Below the pieces are notes generated by a model, which saw nothing but the letters and a program-made list of their open reading frames with translations, did not search any database and was not told the origin of the DNA. A stretch of 64,000 bases of DNA from NCBI GenBank assembly GCA_033852135.1, contig JAWSVB010000022.1, positions 62,001-126,000 of the forward strand, in the 5' to 3' direction. Source of the stretch: QZLE01 sp033852135. Lineage in GTDB: Bacteria > Pseudomonadota > Gammaproteobacteria > QZLD01. Shown piece by piece: positions 60,768-64,000 of the stretch; position 1 is the stretch's first letter; each line of letters opens with the position of its first letter. The translations under genes were made by a program, and so were the position numbers.

Positions 60768-63700
60768 ATGGAAACAAATAAAAACAATTTAATAACGATG
60801 TTCGTACAACATCGTGTTGCTCCAAATCTGTTGATGATTATTTTGATTCTTGCTGGAGCATGGGGTTTAAATAAACTTCGTACCCAGTTTTTTCCATCTT
60901 TTGAGACTGGATATATTGTTGTTTCAGTAATTTGGACTGGAGCAAGCTCCGAAGATATCGAAGAGGGTATTACAGTTCCGTTAGAGCAGGAGCTAAGAAC
61001 AGTTGATGACCTATATGAGATAAAGTCATCTTCTTCTGATGGAGCTTCAGTTATATCGCTTCAGTTTGAAGAAGGGATAGATATGGCAATGGCGCTGGAT
61101 AATGTGAAGGATGCCGTTGATACGGTTACAACTCTTCCAGAATCAGCTGAAACTCCCCGGGTAAAACGGGCTATCCATTATGATTTGATCTCTAAACTAA
61201 TGATAACTGGCGATGTAGATATTGATGAGTTACGCCATTGGGCACGAGATATAGAAACTGATTTACTCTCGCGCGGAATAGCTAAGATAGAGATCTCAGG
61301 TATGCCGGAAGAGGAGATATCAATTGAGGTTCCCAACTCAAAGTTAAAAGAGCTGAATATGACATTGGCTCAGGTATCGCAAAGAATTTCAGATCAAAGT
61401 AAAGACGTACCAGTTGGAAAAATTGGTGGTGACCAGGTTTCAAAGCAGATTCGTGGCCTTTCTCAAAAAAGGAAAGAGACTGAATTTGCGCAAATACCAT
61501 TAGTTGCAAACCCATCGGGTGAATTTGTTTTACTAGGAGATGTTGCACAGGTAGAGCGGAAAAATAAGCGCAAAGAGATAACAACTTTTTATAAAGGTAA
61601 TCCAGCAATATCGCTACGCCTTCTTAGATCGGATAAATCTGATTCCCTTGAAGGGGCAAGAATTCTTCAAGATTGGCTGCAAGAGTATCAAGTAAAACTA
61701 CCAGATGGTGTTGAGCTGATTGTATATCAAAAGCAATGGGAACTGATTGAAGATAGGATATCAATCTTATTAGAGAACGGTATTCAAGGGATTATCTTAA
61801 TCATTATAGTGCTATTTCTATTCTTAAACGGAAGAGTAGCTTTCTGGGTGATGATGGGAGTTCCTGTATCGTTTTTAGCTGCACTAGCCATATTGTATTT
61901 TTTTGGCGGAACTATAAATATGCTCAGTTTGTTTGGGCTTATTATGTCGCTGGGGATCATAGTCGATGATGCAATTGTTGTGGGGGAGGATGCTCAAACT
62001 CACTATGACCGAGGTGAGAGCGGTTTAACTGCTGCTAATGGTGGCGCACTTAGGATGCTTGCGCCGGTTGTTGCATCATCAATGACCACAATGGCAGCCT
62101 TCTTTCCTTTAATGATGATTAGCGGAATTATGGGAAAAATCTTATTTGATATTCCTATGGTCGTTATCTGTGTGATATTGGCTTCTTTGGTTGAATGTTT
62201 CTTGGTTCTACCGGGTCATTTAAAGCACTCATTTGATGGTTTGCATCATGCAAGGCAAAGTCGTATCAGAGATTATCTAGATAACAAATTTAATCACTTT
62301 AAAGATAATATTTTTAAACCATTAGTTACTAATGCAGTTGCTTATCGCTGGACAACAATATTTGCAGCTATAGCTTTGTTAGTAGTTGTAATGTCTTATT
62401 GGATATTAGGTTATATGTCGTTTTCTTTTTTCCCATCACCAGAAGGAAAGAGGTTGTATGCAGACGTTTCTTTTGTTGCGGGTACTCCAAAAAACACCGT
62501 GATAAATTTTGCTAGCGATGTTGAAAAAGCATTGTATAAAACAGATAAGGATCTTGGTGGTGGGTTAGTTACCACTGCAGTTTTATCTCTTGGAAGAACC
62601 TCATCATCTAATGATGGCAATTATTCTATAGGTGATGAAAGCTTTTGGCTTGAGGTGGAGTTGCTTGAGTCAGATAAAAGAGAGGTCAATAATGCGCAGT
62701 TTTTACGTGAATGGCAGAGTAATGTTGTAAAAGTTTCTGGTATAGAAAAATTTGCATTGTATGCACCAAGAAGAGGTCCTCCGGGGAAAGATCTAGATGC
62801 AAAGATTACAGGGCAACCGCTTAATATATTAAAAGCAGCAGCTGAAGAGATAGCCGAAAACATGCAATCATACCCCGGTGTGAGTGGAGTTGCTGATAAC
62901 CTCCCTTATGGAAATGAGCAGATAATCTTTCGTATAAATGCCCAGGGGCAGGTCTTAGGACTTACTTCGCAAGAGATAGGAAGACAGCTTCGAGGTGCTT
63001 TTGATGGCTATCTAGTTCAAACATTCCAAGATGGTATAGAAAAGGTTGAAGTGAGAGTAAGTCTTCCTGAAATTGAAAGAGATAGGCTGGCTACTTTATC
63101 TGAGTTTGCCATTGTGCTGCCTGATGGTAATACCGCATCATTAGCAACTGTGGTTGATCTAGATAATGATAGAGGTTATGAAAAAATCCAGCATAGTGCT
63201 GGTGAGAGAGCAGTGCATGTGACTGCTGATGTAGATTCTGCACTTAATAATAGTAATAAGTTAATCGATGCTATGAAATTGGACGTTGTTCCAGCAATTG
63301 CAGAAAAGTATGGAGTAACTATCGCTTTTGAGGGCAAAGCTCGTGAACAGAATGAAGCTTTGGCTGATATGCAAATTGCATTGGTTTTATCACTGATTGT
63401 GATTTATATCATTCTAGCCTGGGTATTTGGCTCGTATGGATGGCCGCTTGTTGTTATGTGCGCAATCCCATTTGGTCTTATTGGAGCTGTTTCTGGGCAT
63501 ATCTTTATGGGAATTGATATGACTATCCTTTCCTTGTTTGGCATGTTTGGCCTTACAGGTATTGTGGTTAATGACTCTATTATCCTCGTAGTCTTTTATA
63601 AAGAGCTGCGGCAGAAAGGAGTGCCCATTGATAGAGCTATAGTTGAAGCTGCTTGTCAGCGTCTAAGAGCAGTTATATTGACATCATTAACCACTATTGG

Positions 63701-63935
63701 TGGCTTGATATTCTTGGTGTTTGAAACATCTCTACAAGCTCAGTTTTTGATTCCAATGGCTGTATCAATGGCATTTGGGTTAGCTTCAGCAACATTCTTG
63801 GTTCTTTTGGTTATCCCAGCGATGTTATCAGTGCAAGAATCAGCCAATATTCTAAGTAGAAAGATCATAGGGGCAGGTGTTGATGGAATAAAAACTGGGG
63901 TTAAGGCTTGGTTGCCAAAACCTGATGACAAATAA
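60768..63935 (+). CDS. RND family efflux pump, inner-membrane transporter
   Basis: 1055 residues, twelve transmembrane segments in two halves with large periplasmic loops, as in AcrB/HAE-1. TM4 has the proton-relay pair in GIIVDDAIVV. Near the N-terminus, NLLMIILILAGAWGLNKLRTQFFPSFETGYIVV is typical. The second half contains GMFGLTGIVVNDSIILV. Together with the adaptor upstream it makes a tripartite exporter with an unlinked TolC-like protein. It belongs to the branch whose drug-pocket residues diverge from AcrB, so drugs are not assured as substrates. Confidence 0.92.
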   Translation: METNKNNLITMFVQHRVAPNLLMIILILAGAWGLNKLRTQFFPSFETGYIVVSVIWTGASSEDIEEGITVPLEQELRTVDDLYEIKSSSSDGASVISLQFEEGIDMAMALDNVKDAVDTVTTLPESAETPRVKRAIHYDLISKLMITGDVDIDELRHWARDIETDLLSRGIAKIEISGMPEEEISIEVPNSKLKELNMTLAQVSQRISDQSKDVPVGKIGGDQVSKQIRGLSQKRKETEFAQIPLVANPSGEFVLLGDVAQVERKNKRKEITTFYKGNPAISLRLLRSDKSDSLEGARILQDWLQEYQVKLPDGVELIVYQKQWELIEDRISILLENGIQGIILIIIVLFLFLNGRVAFWVMMGVPVSFLAALAILYFFGGTINMLSLFGLIMSLGIIVDDAIVVGEDAQTHYDRGESGLTAANGGALRMLAPVVASSMTTMAAFFPLMMISGIMGKILFDIPMVVICVILASLVECFLVLPGHLKHSFDGLHHARQSRIRDYLDNKFNHFKDNIFKPLVTNAVAYRWTTIFAAIALLVVVMSYWILGYMSFSFFPSPEGKRLYADVSFVAGTPKNTVINFASDVEKALYKTDKDLGGGLVTTAVLSLGRTSSSNDGNYSIGDESFWLEVELLESDKREVNNAQFLREWQSNVVKVSGIEKFALYAPRRGPPGKDLDAKITGQPLNILKAAAEEIAENMQSYPGVSGVADNLPYGNEQIIFRINAQGQVLGLTSQEIGRQLRGAFDGYLVQTFQDGIEKVEVRVSLPEIERDRLATLSEFAIVLPDGNTASLATVVDLDNDRGYEKIQHSAGERAVHVTADVDSALNNSNKLIDAMKLDVVPAIAEKYGVTIAFEGKAREQNEALADMQIALVLSLIVIYIILAWVFGSYGWPLVVMCAIPFGLIGAVSGHIFMGIDMTILSLFGMFGLTGIVVNDSIILVVFYKELRQKGVPIDRAIVEAACQRLRAVILTSLTTIGGLIFLVFETSLQAQFLIPMAVSMAFGLASATFLVLLVIPAMLSVQESANILSRKIIGAGVDGIKTGVKAWLPKPDDK

Positions 63936-64000
63936 AAGAAGTAATATTTAGTTGTATTTATTAATTTTGGTTTTATTAAATATTAAGGGCGCAATATGTA

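Noticed and set aside
63996..64000. Start of another gene at the right edge
   Set aside because: An ATG follows AGGGCGCAAT, but only five bases remain, too little to support a feature.

Overview
The window is AT-rich chromosomal DNA from a Gram-negative bacterium, most likely a gammaproteobacterium. The support is E. coli-type PurB, HrpA with its long C-terminal region, a Bax-family protein, GloB, a YafS-like methyltransferase next to rnhA and dnaQ, an outer-membrane porin, RND efflux and a tRNA-Arg(ACG) with encoded CCA. NifJ, an orphan butyrate kinase, a phasin-like protein and a bacteriohemerythrin suggest a life at varying oxygen with carbon storage. The genus cannot be named from sequence alone. 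No phage, insertion sequence, CRISPR array or rRNA was seen.

Layout. 1-1541 (minus): ABC-2 exporter permease (cut by the window edge) and its ATPase. 1860-8300: a nitroreductase, a 528-bp gap with a DnaA-box palindrome, a small membrane protein, two tandem secreted NHL beta-propeller proteins ending in the same terminator stem-loop, and a tiny secreted Lys/Glu repeat protein. 8443-12030 (minus): nifJ. 12472-19524: Bax-like hydrolase, a HExxHxxGxxD protein, a response regulator facing an odd histidine kinase, tRNA-Arg, phasin, rhomboid protease and a Sel1-repeat protein. 19654-22918: purB, a porin with an 11-bp-phased Pho-box-like array, and Hsp20. 23012-26573: accessory-looking genes, including a DUF1016/nuclease fusion, a signal-peptidase-like protein lacking the catalytic lysine, an Imm32-like protein, a conserved hypothetical and two small membrane proteins. 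26651-37077: bacteriohemerythrin, an EthD-like protein, a hybrid kinase, hrpA, a solute-binding protein, butyrate kinase and gloB.

37448-54287 is a 17-kb signalling island, all on the plus strand. It holds a REC-HD-GYP phosphodiesterase, four histidine kinases with near-identical kinase cores but different inputs (tandem Cache, an unnamed periplasmic domain, a soluble GAF-like region, double Cache), a REC-kinase fusion, two paralogous lone receivers, a MEDS protein and two membrane-anchored type I periplasmic-binding proteins without a transporter. The reading favoured here is several sensors converging on the two receivers, with possible c-di-GMP output. A 9-bp minisatellite sits just upstream of one kinase. 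This is the best candidate in the window for an undescribed system.

54378-63935 returns to housekeeping and export: YafS-like methyltransferase, rnhA, dnaQ, a small membrane protein, a cold-shock protein, metY, and an RND adaptor and pump pair. Functions come from motif recognition by eye; no database search was run.
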